Shown here: positions 1 through 10,904 of the stretch, piece after piece
Position numbering within the stretch: position 1 is the first letter of the stretch
Layout: each line of letters starts with the position of its first letter
From: Aquarana catesbeiana
Taxonomy: Eukaryota > Chordata > Amphibia > Anura > Ranidae
Assembly: GCF_042186555.1 (NCBI RefSeq)
Contig: NC_133325.1
Span: forward strand, 96,534,110-96,598,109
Length of the DNA stretch: 64,000 nt
Direction: 5' to 3'
Notes under the pieces: model-generated
The model's input: only the letters and a program-made list of their open reading frames with translations
What the model was told of the DNA's origin: nothing
The model's database searches: none
Position numbers and translations under genes: made by a program

Positions 1-1240
1 CCATCTACGCACTCTCACACACCCTTATGGGATAATCCTGACCTGGGTGAGCTTCTAAAGGTGCCAAATCCTGAATTATGGCTTCACTATGGGGTAGGAT
101 TTCTGTCGGACGTCTATGGTGACAATGTCTTAAAATCATTTCAACAACTCAAGACAGACTTTAGCCTTCCGAATGCTATGCTCTTTCGTTATCTCCACCT
201 CCGTCACGCTCTCAGAGCCCAATTTGGTGGGACTCCCCCTGATGTGGAACAAATGGATATCCTTTACATTATGTTGGGATCGGACCATCGTAAACTCATC
301 TCGGGGTTCTATAACTCTCTGCTAAGACCCACAGCAGTTTCAATTGCATATAAATTAAAAGACCTCTGGTCAGGAGATGTGGGGGAGCTGGAGGATGATG
401 AATGGGAAGACGCCCTGGACACTTGCAAAAAAGATTCCACTAAATTGTCGGACCGCCTCACACATCTATACATTTTACATAGGTCTTATCTGACCCCTCT
501 TCGCCTAGCCAAGTACAAACCTAATCAAAATCCAAACTGCCCCCATTGTGATAGCTCTTCCAGCACCTTCTTCCACCTCCTTTGGCTGTGTCCAGCAATA
601 CAAGATTATTGGTCCCAGATAGTTAAGTTCATCCATGATGAAATGGGCTCTCCTCTCACACTATGCCCTAAACAGTGCTTATTAGGGCTGTTCCCAGACC
701 CTGACTCGGATAAATTTCATAAGATATTTCTCCAGGAGTCGTTGTTCATAGCTAGATTACTGATTACAGAAAATGGCTGCAAACTGCTCCTCCAACGATT
801 CGCGAGTGGATATCTGCTATTAACAATGTTCTACCATATAAAAAGGAAATTTATGCCCACAGGGGATGCCCGACCAAATACGGCAAAATATGGGACACCT
901 GTTTGGAAAATGCCTCCACATGTAATACACTGTCAGACTAACGCATTTAAAGGCTAAAGAATCTTCTCAAAGTACAAAATTTGGTTATGTAATGTCCCCT
1001 TATTGTTCAATTGCTCAAATGTAGGTCATACGAAAACATGTATATGTATGTTTGGCCCAATACCTCCGTTATGCAGATGTTTTGTTTTGTCTTTTTCTTT
1101 AATGTTTTTCTTTTTTTTCTCCCTTTTTTTTTTCTTTACTGTAACCCGAATAATATGTCACTGTACCATTGATCTATGTATCCTGTAAGTAATTTGCTCT
1201 TCCAATAAAAACACCACGTTAATTGTAAAAAAAAAAAAAT
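1..1240 (+). mobile_element. L1/Tx1-like LINE, 5'-truncated, ORF2 3' end plus 3' UTR
   Basis: This is the 3' end of a non-LTR retrotransposon. The open frame at 61-957 continues upstream of the window edge region and ends at a TAA; its protein has the CxxC...H...C zinc-binding cluster (CPHCDSSSSTFFHLLWLC, about residues 160-177) found at the C-terminus of L1/Tx1-type ORF2 proteins, after the reverse transcriptase. No RT or endonuclease domain is in the window. About 240 bp of T-rich 3' UTR follow, with AATAAA near 1205 and an A-run ending at 1239, where a foldback element begins at once. Family assignment is from the zinc cluster and layout only; the exact clade is not certain. Confidence 0.75.
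61..957 (+). pseudogene. C-terminal part of LINE ORF2 (reverse transcriptase zinc-binding region)
   Basis: The 298 uninterrupted codons cover only the region after the reverse transcriptase. Visible are a long acidic and aromatic stretch, the CPHC...H...C cluster and a basic tail. It looks like the end of an autonomous L1/Tx1-like ORF2 and carries no catalytic motif, so it is treated as a fragment of a mobile element and not a host gene. The absence of frame breaks over about 900 bp suggests a fairly young insertion. Confidence 0.7.
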
Positions 1241-1665
1241 AATGTTCTTATTGTGATTTTCCAAAGTGACTTGTGCAAATATTCATCACAGCTTATGTGC
1301 AAAAAAGGGAGTTCCACTCGTGCTCCCCTCTTAGTTCCACACTCTCCGTAAAGCAATACCCCTGCAGGGGTAAATCGCACATATGCAGAGTAGCCTCAGG
1401 TCTTGAAAACAAATGGGATAGCCTCCTCCGCAGCGTGTTTAGCTCATAAGATGTGTTTCACATATGGATGAATGGGAAAGATTGACACTCATAGCGTAAA
1501 TCCGATAAATGAGTTTTGTTCAATCAATTAGGTAGTTCTTATTTAAAAAAACAAGCACTGTAATAGTGCCAGGGGCAGGGACAATATAATATCTGTGGAT
1601 CTGGGACAGCGTGTGTTCCACAGACCGAGTAATCAGAAACCGAAAGTGACGTGATTGTGCTCCAA

Positions 1666-1692
1666 GCTCCGACTTATGCGTTTCGTCATCAG
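1666..1692 (-). ncRNA. Hammerhead-like core without stem II (left arm of foldback)
   Basis: Read on the minus strand the site is CTGATGA, one C, GAAAC, six bases, GTC, which is the conserved hammerhead core order with stem II missing. The right arm of the same foldback has the matching site. Probably inactive; ribozyme ancestry is an inference. Confidence 0.35.
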
Positions 1693-2821
1693 AAGCAGCG
1701 CCCCCCTTGGTGGACCTCACGTCTTATATAGTGTGCAGATTTGCCATGACAACTAGGCCTGCTGGTCATCCTATTCAATACTGAGATGGGATTGGTGCAT
1801 TGCTAATCATTAATGGACATACTCTGAGTGTGTAATATCAAACGTCCCTCGTAGACAAGGGTAAATAAATTGGCTAAGCCTAGTTTAAATCTCAACGGAG
1901 GGGTAAATTATATCCTAAGCCCAAAAATGTGGACATACGTAACTGCACCAACAGTGGTCAGGTGGAAAGTTGGCAGGCAACTCCGCACATATTGCAAAAC
2001 AGATATTATCCTGTAAAACTATAAAAATATGTACATATGTTATATACTTGTATTAACTCCCAATTTAAATGTAAAAAAGCACATACTGTACATATAAACA
2101 TATTAACTATTGAACATATTATAAAATGTATATAAATATAAAAAATTTCTAAAAGTATAAATATGTGTGTATATCAAAACAATGGGCCTGACCATTGATC
2201 CTATTATATGCAAAAACTTAATTCTAAAATATATAGAGAGAAACTCCGCACTCAGGATAGCAACAATATTATAACAATATTATAGCAGGTTGCAGCCTCC
2301 CCTAATCAGTCCCTGGAATGGGACTGAAGAAAGTAATGATGTGCAGGTGTGGGGTTGGTGGCGCTACCTACTGGCTAACTTATAAGAATGAATATAGTGG
2401 CAATGTGCATGCCAGTGGTGAATGCATGTAAGGAAGGGTTAGTTACCCCGATAATGCAGGCTCCATGCATCCATACCAATGTGCAAAAAATAAAAAATAA
2501 AAAAATGTGCAATGCACAGATAAAAATAAATATTAAGTGAATCCCAATAAACCTCACATATATATGTGTGCATAAGAATAACCTTGAGAGATAAACCTCA
2601 TGGGATCCATGTACCATCAAAGAAAACCTTAATGTCCGAAAGATAAAAAATATATATACATTACATTTTTGCACAATATATATATATATATTTTTTATCT
2701 TCAGGACAGAGTATGCCTATTAATGATTAGCAACCCACCAATCCCGTCTCACTATTGAACAGGATGACTAGCAATCCCGCACAGTATATAAGAAGTGAGG
2801 TGCACCAAGATGGCGCCGCTT

Positions 2822-2843
2822 CTGATGACGAAACGCGTGAGTC
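2822..2843 (+). ncRNA. Hammerhead-like core without stem II (right arm of foldback)
   Basis: The sequence is CTGATGA, C, GAAAC, GCGTGA, GTC. All core bases of a hammerhead ribozyme are present in order, with an AC/GT stem III, but no stem II lies between CTGATGA and GAAA. It is the inverted partner of the 1666-1692 site. Confidence 0.35.
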
Positions 2844-3274
2844 GGAGCTTGGAGCGTAATCATGTCACTGCCGGTTTCTGATTACTCAGTCTGTGGAATG
2901 CACACTGCCCCAGATACACAGATAATATATTTTCACTGTCCCTGACACTATTACAGTGCTTGTTTTTTAAATAAGAAACTGCCTAATTGATTGAATAAAA
3001 CAAATTTATCGGATTTACGCTATGAGTGTCAATCTTTCCCATCCATCCATATGTAAAACACATCTTATGATCTATACACGCTGCAGAGGAGGCTATCCCA
3101 TTTGGTATCAAGACCTGAAGCTACTCTGCTTATATGCAATTTACCCCTCCAGGTGTACTGCTTTCCAGGGAGTGTGGAACTGAGAGGGGAGCACAAGTGG
3201 AACTCACTTTTTTGTACAGAAGCTGTGATGAACTTTTGCACAAGTCACTTTGGAAAATCTCAATAAGAACATTA

Positions 3275-4567
3275 ATAATGTTTGTTATTTCCTGCTACGT
3301 TTATTTTGGACTATGATTATTTGCACCAGTACTTTATTTATGTTTTTTACTTCATTTGTTGGTATCAATTGATGGTCACATTTGCATTTTTTGCACAAAT
3401 TAAGCATATTACACCTTATATTAGCACCTTACATGGATCAGATTTGATGAATTTTGTATGAAGGTTCACATTAATGAGGAGTCATTAGGATTTTGTTTTG
3501 ACACTATTGGCGTCACATACACACTTTTAGATATTGGCAGCGCCATTTAATCTATGAATATATACTGTGTTAGTATATGTTTTCAGACAGGCTTTTTTTT
3601 TTTTTTTGGTTTTTGAAAAAGTGTTTAACACCACCTCAATGGCTTTTAATAATAAAGCCAAAAGTATTTTTTGTAAGAAAATGCTGCGAGTCAGCCAGTA
3701 GAAATCTATGTTGTTTCCTGACTTAACATCCTGGTGGGATGGAGCAGTATGGATGACACAATATCCCACCACACAATGGGAACACATACTGTATGTTCTG
3801 TTCAGTTCCCCTTTGCCTTAGTTGTGATAGAGGCAGAGAGGGGAGTAGTCCATCCTTTTCCCTCTCCACCCTTCCTTCAGGGAGGAGATTGTATTAGCTG
3901 CAGCTTGTCTGGGGAGACTGGTGAACCAGACATTCCTTTTCACACCAGCAAAGCTGCAGCCAAACTACTGCAAGGGAGATGCGTACCCTTCTGTTATCTA
4001 TAGGACCAGCATGGCACCGGGTGACTGTGGGGAATGAGGATCCAGTACTCAGTATCACAACTGACAGCAGAGGCCGTGAGATGCAGCAAGACCTCCTCAT
4101 TGGCTGATACGATACATTGTGCAGGTAAGAATCTTTCCACAGGTATGACAAGTGAAGACTTGCTCATTCATCACCTCTAATAATATTAAAATCCTTGGCT
4201 GACTTTTGCATTTATGTTCTGTATTAAGTGAAACCTAATACTTGAAATTCAGGACCTTATTTCAAGTCTGTCTAAAGCCATTTTTGTAACTTTTGGTATA
4301 AGGTCTTGAGAGGTAAGAACCCATATCAGATTTTTAGTGCTGTCTGGGGAGATTCTCTTTCTCTCGCTCTCTAGTTTTCCTGCTGACAACATACATGTAC
4401 ATTATGCAGTAACTCAAATAAAGTTGATGTCTCAATTCTAGGACATGGCCCAGACCAAGCATTAGCAGAACAGAGCGCCATGTTGTCACCAGTCAAATGT
4501 CCCCATTGGAATATTTCCCCTTTATTCCGGTTCTATTCTGATGTCCACTCAAAATTTGGGATTTATT
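3275..4567. other. Intergenic stretch with a possible THSD1 5' UTR exon
   Basis: Between the foldback and the first SINE there is AT-rich sequence with a poly(T) run near 3594. The part from about 3780 to 4124 is less repetitive and ends in CAG/GTAAGA, a good splice donor (see the separate entry). No protein-coding evidence was seen; the short open frames here overlap one another. Confidence 0.4.
3780..4124 (+). other. Candidate 5' UTR exon of THSD1 (exon 1)
   Basis: This is a non-repetitive, GC-richer block ending in a strong donor (GTGCAG/GTAAGA) about 6.7 kb upstream of the THSD1 start codon. It is proposed only because of the donor, the base composition and the matching exon-like block at 7686-7744. 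The transcription start is not known. Confidence 0.22.
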
Positions 4568-4893
4568 TATTACTGGTTCATATATAGTGCTGTGAATTTA
4601 CACAACGCTACTTTTACATATTTTATATATATATTGTACATTCACATCAGTCTTTGCCCTCAAGGAGCTTACAATCTAAGGTCCCTAACTCACATTCATA
4701 TACATACTAGGGCCAATTAAGACAGGAGCCAATTAATCTTCCATCATGTCTTCGGTGTTTGTGAAGAAACTGGAGTACTAAGGGGAGACCCATGCAGGCA
4801 CAGGGAGAACATGCAAACCCCAAAACAGGTAGTGCTTGGGGTTTGAACTGTTGACCCTAGTGCTGCTAGGTGGAAGTGCTAACCACTTCCCAA
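4568..4893 (-). repeat. tRNA-derived SINE with L2-like tail, copy A
   Basis: On the minus strand the element starts with a tRNA-like head (GTGGTTAGCACTT A-box type block, then a decayed B box around 4840-4855), continues with the motif GTTCTCCCTGTGCCTGC and ends with GTAAGCTCCTTGAGGGCA and an AT-rich (TAA)n-like tail. The tail resembles the 3' end of L2 LINEs, which would supply the reverse transcriptase. Two more copies occur in the window. Confidence 0.7.
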
Positions 4894-5544
4894 TGGCATT
4901 GATCACATATATGCCAACTTTCCTAGCAATTCCGGGGCAGTTGGCATCTATATAACCAAAGTCACCAGGACCTAAAGTGATGGAAAAGCCAGAATTTTGA
5001 GTGGTCATTAGAACACGAATTGAGGGGAAATCTTCCAATGGGGTAACTTGCTTCAGTGACAGCTGCCTGTCAAGAGATTTTTCCTCACATTTCCTATTGT
5101 GTCTACGACAAGATGTGAAGGAAAATCTCCCCAGTGGAACATAAAAGGCATAAAAAAGGGTTTAACCATTAAATCATGCAACCTTAGTTTAACATACATT
5201 TTGAAAATGAGAATTTATTAAGATTTAGTTGCCATTCACTCCTATGCATTTTGATGAAAGTTAACACATTTTCACAGGTTTGCCATTGGATTTTATGGTG
5301 CTAGCTCATATCTTGGTGGTGTGTTGATGAGATGGTGAGGTGCCCAAAAACATACACGTCCATCTTTTGATGCATCAATGCTTGTTTTAAGGACCTATTG
5401 ATGGGAAAAGCATCACATGTCAACACACTTTTGTCCAAGGCAATACAAAAACTCATGATAAACCCAGACACATAGGTGTAATGCCAGCATTTTTAGCTTT
5501 CTACTTTCCTTGCAAAGAGGAAGCTACTAAATGGCAAATGCAGT

Positions 5545-5724
5545 ATTATTATTATTATTACAGGTACTTATATAGCGCTGTCAATTTATGCAGCACTTTA
5601 AACATATATATTGTACATTCATTCCATTCCTTGCCCTCAAGGAGCTTACAATCTAAGGCTCCTAACTCGCATTCATACATACACATACTAGGGCCAACTT
5701 AGACAGGAACCAATTGACCTACCA
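5545..5724 (-). repeat. tRNA-derived SINE with L2-like tail, copy B (5'-truncated)
   Basis: Only the 3' half is present. The GTAAGCTCCTTGAGGGCA block, the GCGCTATATAAGTACC block and a clean (TAA)n tail at 5545-5562 are visible. The tRNA head is absent, as expected for 5' truncation by target-primed reverse transcription. Confidence 0.7.
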
Positions 5725-6006
5725 GAACCTGATGTTTTAAAATGATGTTGCTGCTGTTTGTACAGCCCGTGAATACACCACACTGACTGTTATACATACA
5801 CTTTATATTCTTAGTTTGGACATGCTCAGCAATGTACAAATAAAAAAAAAATGTTTTCACAACGACTGTAGATTTTCTTAATAGATATGGTTTTGGGTTG
5901 AAGCCATTATCAATACACATAGAGAAAATACCAACTCCAGGTTTGCTTATTAATTACAAAGGTTGGTTTTTCATGTTTTCTATATAACCAATATATGATC
6001 TGTACC

Positions 6007-6331
6007 TTAAGCTGGTTATACAATAGTAGATTTCCCACAAACATTCATACCAACATTCGTGTGAAAATTCTCATCAGTACATTCAATGACTTGGCGATGT
6101 TTGCTCTTAACATTTTACTTTGGAAAGAATGGACTTTCCTAAACAAAAACTACAATCACTGTTAGAAATTCATGTGTTCGAGAAAATTTTTACATCCTGT
6201 TCCTTCCAATGTTCACTGCAGTCAAATAAGAACGTTGAATTGGACCCTACTACTGATTCGAAACTTAAACGAATCCTATTAAAAAAAAAAACATTTTCAA
6301 ATAATAATTTCTACTGATGTATGGCCAGCTT
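6007..6331. mobile_element. MITE, TTAAGCTGG...CCAGCTTTT ends
   Basis: The ends read TTAAGCTGGTTATAC and GTATGGCCAGCTTTT. The same family is seen at 18826-19158 and at 50435-51029, sharing the internal GGACTTTCC/TTAGAAATTCATG style blocks. No coding capacity. A TTAA-type target is possible. Confidence 0.6.
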
Positions 6332-6660
6332 TTTTGGAATTGATAGAAACAGAGTACACATGGGCTTATAAAGGTCTCTTTTCTGTTTCAATGTATTTAT
6401 TGGTTTTACGATTCAGTGTAGAAGATCCAATACAAGCATATAAGTCGCCCACACAGGGGCTACGAAATGGTCAAGTATTACAGAAGATTCCATTAGAGTT
6501 ACAAACATAGAAATAATCGATAAACAACTCTATATTATGGCGATATTATCAAAGAATAATAAATGCTAAATAAAGGTTTTTCCCACACCCAGCCACCCAA
6601 ACAAATGCTAACACTACAGCCCGACAGAGCTGTACACATGCCGCAGCCGTGATGCTTTGC
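6332..6660. other. Intergenic, no gene seen
   Basis: AT-rich sequence with a GTATTTATTGG motif near 6400 that looks like antisense retroelement UTR, but nothing that can be assigned. Confidence 0.3.
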
Positions 6661-6667
6661 TTCAGGG

Positions 6668-7240
6668 CTGTAACATATTTAACTTGGGATCAGTGGCAGT
6701 TGGTGGTATTTTTTTTGGGGGGGGTGGCAAATACTGGTTTGTCACCCCCCCATCGGTCGGGTGACCCTCACCACCCCCTGTGGTCGGTCACCAGCCCAGC
6801 ACTTACCGCCATCTATCTGCCAGCACTTCCTCCGGGCAAAGGGCGGCGGCTCCCCCTCCGTTTAATCCTCCTCCGCATCACGGCGGCTTCCGCCGTGCGT
6901 CTCCTGCCTCCTCCTCTCATCTCCTCCTAGGCGGCCAATAGGATTGGTTCTTCTTTCAGCCAATAGGGTGACGGGTCTCATGACCTGCTTCCTGATTGGC
7001 CAGGAGGAGAATCAGGAGGACAATAGCGAATATTCATTCACTATTGTCACACAACTAGGTGGGTTCAGGGCGCAGTGCTCTGCGCCCCGAGCCCACTTTT
7101 TTTTAAAGTCTATTAGAGCCTCTGCTTCAAAAAAAAAAAAAACCCATTGGAATCCATGCGTCCAGCGCCCTGCATGTAGATTAGGGGGCCGGACACATGG
7201 ATAGGGGGAGGCGCGCCTGCGCCCTGCATTGCGGGCCAGT
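6668..7240 (+). repeat. Interspersed repeat, family also at 33230-33740 (opposite orientation)
   Basis: The block begins with a GTGGCAGTTGGTG end and a G-run, and contains GGGCGCAGTGCTCTGCGCCCCG and a long CTATTGTC/GACAATAG palindrome near 7020-7045. The same blocks appear inverted at 33230-33740, where the end reads CACCAGCTGCCAC. No protein is encoded. Confidence 0.6.
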
Positions 7241-8281
7241 ACTGCTTGGGATGCAGATTTTAACAGGCGGCACCACCTGTCAAACTTGCCCATTGAGTTG
7301 AATTGGAGCCTGTGTGTGGTGTGATTGTTTACTACAAAATCCCCTTTGGGATTGAAGAAAAATAGGCAAACATTTAGTATCGCCTCCTGAACATCTGCCA
7401 AGTGCTGCTATACCACCCTCTGAAAAATGATCCACCTCGGATCACTTTCTAGGGGAAGATAATCACTACTGCCAGTGTGAAAGAAGCCTGTAGGACATGT
7501 AGGACATAACCGGAAATAATAATCGGAAATTATCTTTTTGCAATATAATGTGATCCAAGGCTGCTAAGTCAAATTATACATTCAACATAGATACATTTCT
7601 ATCACACTGTTACTACTATACATTTGCTAAATATGTAGTTGTTGATGTTTATATGTTTTTACAACTGTTCTCATGGTGCCTACAGATCACAGCGTGGAAT
7701 CCCTGATGGCAGACATAGTGTGAGTTGTGTGACAAGATGTACAGGTGAGCTACTCTATAATTAAAATGTCTACAGACACAGTGCTATAGGAATTTCATTG
7801 TCATGTGTTGTGGAAAGGACATTTCTGGTCTGAACGAAAGGTGTGCCTCTATTCATGCTTTAATTCTATGAAAACATGTGCTACTGTATCTTGTTTTCAG
7901 TTATGTGCAGAATTTCAACAAGCTCAAGTTTAGCTTTCTAATTAATCCTTCCTGTAACCTTTGTTATGCATTTTTTCTATTGATTTAATTAGACAAGAAT
8001 TACAGGCAAAACCAATTATTTAGCAATAAGAATCAATAAAATTAGCTCTATATGTGTGTATTTGCATTTTGTCTTTGGTTGCACTGTTGGGAAAAGAAGT
8101 GATCAATATTACATTATTACTGTAACTTTAGTATAATTTTGCATCATCACTTTTTGGACTTTGTTTGGGGTACAAAGTGGAACCTTGCAATATTGAATAA
8201 TAAATGTGCCAGTCTACCTAAAAGTGATCTGCTTGTAGATGGAACCAGATGGGCTCCATTCCATGTCTTAAAGAGAAACTA
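7241..8281. other. Intergenic stretch with a possible 5' UTR exon
   Basis: Mostly AT-rich unique-looking sequence. It contains the small exon-like block at 7686-7744, listed separately. No other feature was seen. Confidence 0.35.
7686..7744 (+). other. Candidate 5' UTR exon of THSD1 (exon 2)
   Basis: A 59-bp block lies between an acceptor-like sequence (TCATGGTGCCTACAG) and a good donor (TGTACAG/GTGAGC). It is too short and too far from any coding exon to prove; it would join to the acceptor at 10811 just upstream of the THSD1 start codon. Confidence 0.25.
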
Positions 8282-9756
8282 CAGTGCCTTGAAAAAGTAT
8301 TCATGCCCCTTGAATTCCACATTTTGTCATGTTACAACCAAAAACGTAAATGTATTTTATTGGGATTTTATTTGATAGACCAACACAAAGTGGCACATAA
8401 TTGTGAAGTGGAAGGAAAATTATAAATGGTTTTCAAATTTTTTTTTACTAATAAATATCTGAAAAGTGTGGCATGCATTTGTATTCAGCCCCCTTTACTC
8501 TGATACCACCTAATTAGTAAATAGAGTCCACCTGTGTAACTTAATGTCAGTATAAATTCAGCTGTTCTGTGAAGCCCTCAGAGGTTTGTTAGAGAACCTT
8601 AGTGAACAAACAACATCATGAAGGCCAAGGAACACACCAGACAGGTCAGGGATAAAGTTGTGGAAAAGTTTAAAGCAGGGTTAGGTTATAAAAATATATA
8701 CCAAGCTTTGAACATCTCATGGAGCACTGTTCAATCGATCATCCGAAAATAGAAAGAGTATGGCACAACTGCAATCCTACCAAGACATGGCCGTCCACCT
8801 AAACTGACAGGCTGGGCAAGGAGAGCATTCATCAGAGAAGCAGCCACAGCTCAGATGGGAGAATCTGTCCAAAGGACAACTATTAGTCGTGCACTCCACA
8901 AATCTGGCCTTTATGGAAGAGTGGCAAGAAGAAAGCCATTGTTGAAAGAAAGACATAAGAAGTCCCATTTGCAGTTTGTGAGAAGCCATGTGGGGGACAC
9001 AGCAAACATGTGGAAGAAGGTGCTCCGGTCAGATGTGACCAAAATTTTACCTTTTGGCCCAAAAGCAAAATGCTATGTGTGGTGGAAAACTAACACTACA
9101 CATCACCCTAAACACACTATCCCCACCGTGAAACATGGTGGTGGCAGCATCATGTTGTGGGAATGCTTTTCTTCAGCAGGGACTGGGAAGCTGGTCAGAG
9201 TTGATGGGAAGATGGATGAGGCCAAATACAGGGCAATCTTAGAAGAAAACCTGTTAAAGTCTGCAAAAGACTTGAGACTGGGGCGGAGGTTCACCATCCA
9301 GCAGGAGAACAACCCTGAACATACAGCCAGAGCTACAATGGAATGTTTTAGATCAAAGCATATTCATGTGTTAGAATGGCCCAGTCAAAGTCCAGACCTA
9401 AATCCAATTGAGAATCTGTGGCAAGACTTGAAAATTGCTGTTCTCAGATGCTTTCCGTTTAATTTGACAGAGCTTGAGCTATTTTGCAATGAATAACGGG
9501 CATAAATGTCACTCTCTAGATATGCAACGCTGGTAGAAACATACCCAAAAAGGCTTGCAGCTGTAATTGCAGTGAAAGGTGGTTCTACAATGTATTGACT
9601 CTTGAATGCAAATACATGCCACACGTTTCACATTTGTGTGCCACATTGTGTTGGTCTATCGCATTAAAATACCAAAAAAAAAAAATTACGTTTTTGGTTG
9701 TAGCATGACAAAATGTGGAAAATCTCAAGGGGTATAAATAGTTTTTCAAGGCACTG
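8282..9756 (+). mobile_element. Tc1/mariner transposon, nearly full length, decayed
   Basis: Terminal inverted repeats begin CAGTGCCTTGAAAAAGTAT and end in TTTTTCAAGGCACTG, flanked by the expected TA on both sides (8280-8281 and 9757-9758). The inner TIR blocks also mirror (CACATTTTGTCATG near 8325, CATGACAAAATGTGG near 9703). The element encodes one decayed transposase and inserted upstream of THSD1. Confidence 0.9.
8618..9496 (+). pseudogene. Tc1-type DDE transposase, inactivated
   Basis: One frame runs from the ATG at 8618 to TAA at 9494-9496, with a premature TAG at 8748-8750 in the DNA-binding region. N-terminal helix-turn-helix repeats are followed by the DDE_3 catalytic domain: the first aspartate in RSDVTKI, GGGSIM, and the third-acid region PDLNPIENLW. 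The second catalytic acid block reads QQENNPEH; from the Tc1 family a D is expected where E stands. The early TAA truncates the C-terminus. The in-frame stop and the D-to-E change both argue against an active or host-domesticated gene. Confidence 0.88.
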
Positions 9757-10811
9757 TAAACCCACAAATGTAACGGTTTCCCCAAACAGGTACATTCAAG
9801 CTATCCCTTGAATTAGAACTGCTACAGTTACTAGTGTGATTATGTATGCTCTCAACCAAAGGTCAAGCAATCAATTCAGATCGTCTTAAATCGCCGGGAT
9901 AAATGTAGCCCCAGATGGCAATTTCTTTGGCTGTAAAGAATGGGAAGGTTTAGTTCCGATTCAACAGTGAGATCTCCCTATCAACATTCTTAACTCTGTT
10001 TCCTCCACCTGAAAGTTTTGGGTGTTCTCATCCACCTTTGTACATACCAGCACCTTTTGCTGCACCCCGACAATATCAAATAACTAAAAGGAAGATCTAG
10101 AGCCCTTCAAAATGGCCACAGAGTGAGTGAAATTAGGGTGGAGATCTTACTTGAGAATAAGAATTAGCTTGGCGTGTTCAGTTCTTTACCCAAAACCAAA
10201 TGAGCAAACCCACAGGAAGCTGCCACTGTGCTGTGCCATCATAGGTGACTGAGGCCTTTTCAACCCTGCAGCCACACTTATGCCATGGCTGTTTATGATT
10301 GGTAGAGTACAATGGCAGCTTCCTGCAGGCTTGCTCATGTGGGTTCAGGCTACGGTCTAAACACACCTGAGCTCATCCCTACCTGAGAGTTGCAAGAAAC
10401 TGTTAGATGTTGCAGCATCTACCAAAAAGTGAACTATCAGTTTTGGTTGGACAAACCCTTTAAAAATAAATTGTAATACAATATGTCTTTTCTTTTCCTA
10501 TAGACCAGTAACCAACACAAAGGTATATAATACTTTCAAATGTATGACAGTTGTAATCATTCTGAGGGTACTGTATGATTACAGATCCTACCAGACATAG
10601 GTCACAATTGTATAGTTATGGGGTGTTAACAATCTCATAACATGCTTAACAGGATCTTTACATTGAAAGTGATTCTGTCCCGCACTCCCTAAGTAAGCTT
10701 AGAGCCAGGAATGAGTAATGAGCGAGTTATGTCTAAACTAGAATGTTTACTCACTTTCACATGTGTATTTGTGTAGGTAACAGGTCCAGGGGTTACTGTC
10801 TGTGATTTCAG
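9757..10811. other. Upstream region of THSD1 coding start, no gene seen
   Basis: About 1 kb of moderately AT-rich sequence between the Tc1 element and the THSD1 start exon. An inverted duplication of GAGCAAACCCACAGGAAGCT / AGCTTCCTGCAGGCTTGCTC (about 10200-10336) marks a small hairpin element. Confidence 0.35.
10200..10336. repeat. Small hairpin (inverted repeat)
   Basis: The left arm near 10200-10235 is matched by its reverse complement near 10305-10336, with CATGGCTGTTTATGATTGGT in the loop side. Nothing coding; likely a MITE remnant. Confidence 0.45.
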
Positions 10812-10846
10812 CTGACCATGGAGTGATCCACCTTGCGGATAACAGA

Positions 10847-10904
10847 ATGAGACAATCACTGTGCTGTTCCACCTACATATCGCTGCTTGTTCTATGGGGT
10901 TGTG
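10847..10904 (+). CDS. thsd1: THSD1 coding exon 1 (signal peptide)
   Basis: The exon encodes MRQSLCCSTYISLLVLWGC, a clear hydrophobic signal peptide, and ends in TGTG/GTAAGT. The acceptor TGTGATTTCAG ends at 10811, so 10812-10846 would be 5' UTR; it holds a minimal upstream ATG-GAG-TGA. The ATG at 10847 is chosen because it opens the signal peptide in the frame of exon 2. Confidence 0.85.

Larger units (their letters stand above)
1240..3274. mobile_element. Large foldback element with about 600-bp inverted arms
   Basis: The left arm (about 1240-1835) and right arm (about 2690-3274) are imperfect inverted copies. The outer ends read TAATGTTCTTATTG and CAATAAGAACATTA, and blocks such as the ACTTGTGCAAA motif, the AAATCCGATAAA motif and the GACGAAACGC motif recur in mirror order. 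The central 850 bp is AT-rich with no coding capacity. Each arm carries a hammerhead-like core (see separate entries). It starts directly after the LINE poly(A). No transposase is visible. Superfamily is unknown; inverted pseudo-LTRs of a Penelope-like element are one possibility. Confidence 0.75.

Noticed and set aside
61..957. 298-codon open frame as a host gene
   Set aside because: The zinc-binding C-terminus, 3' UTR and poly(A) match a LINE ORF2 end.
3734..4151. Overlapping short frames on both strands as a small gene
   Set aside because: No domain or exon-like coding signal; the block fits better as a non-coding exon.
8855..9496. 213-codon open frame as a host gene
   Set aside because: It is the C-terminal part of a Tc1 transposase inside clean TIRs, with a stop upstream in the same frame.
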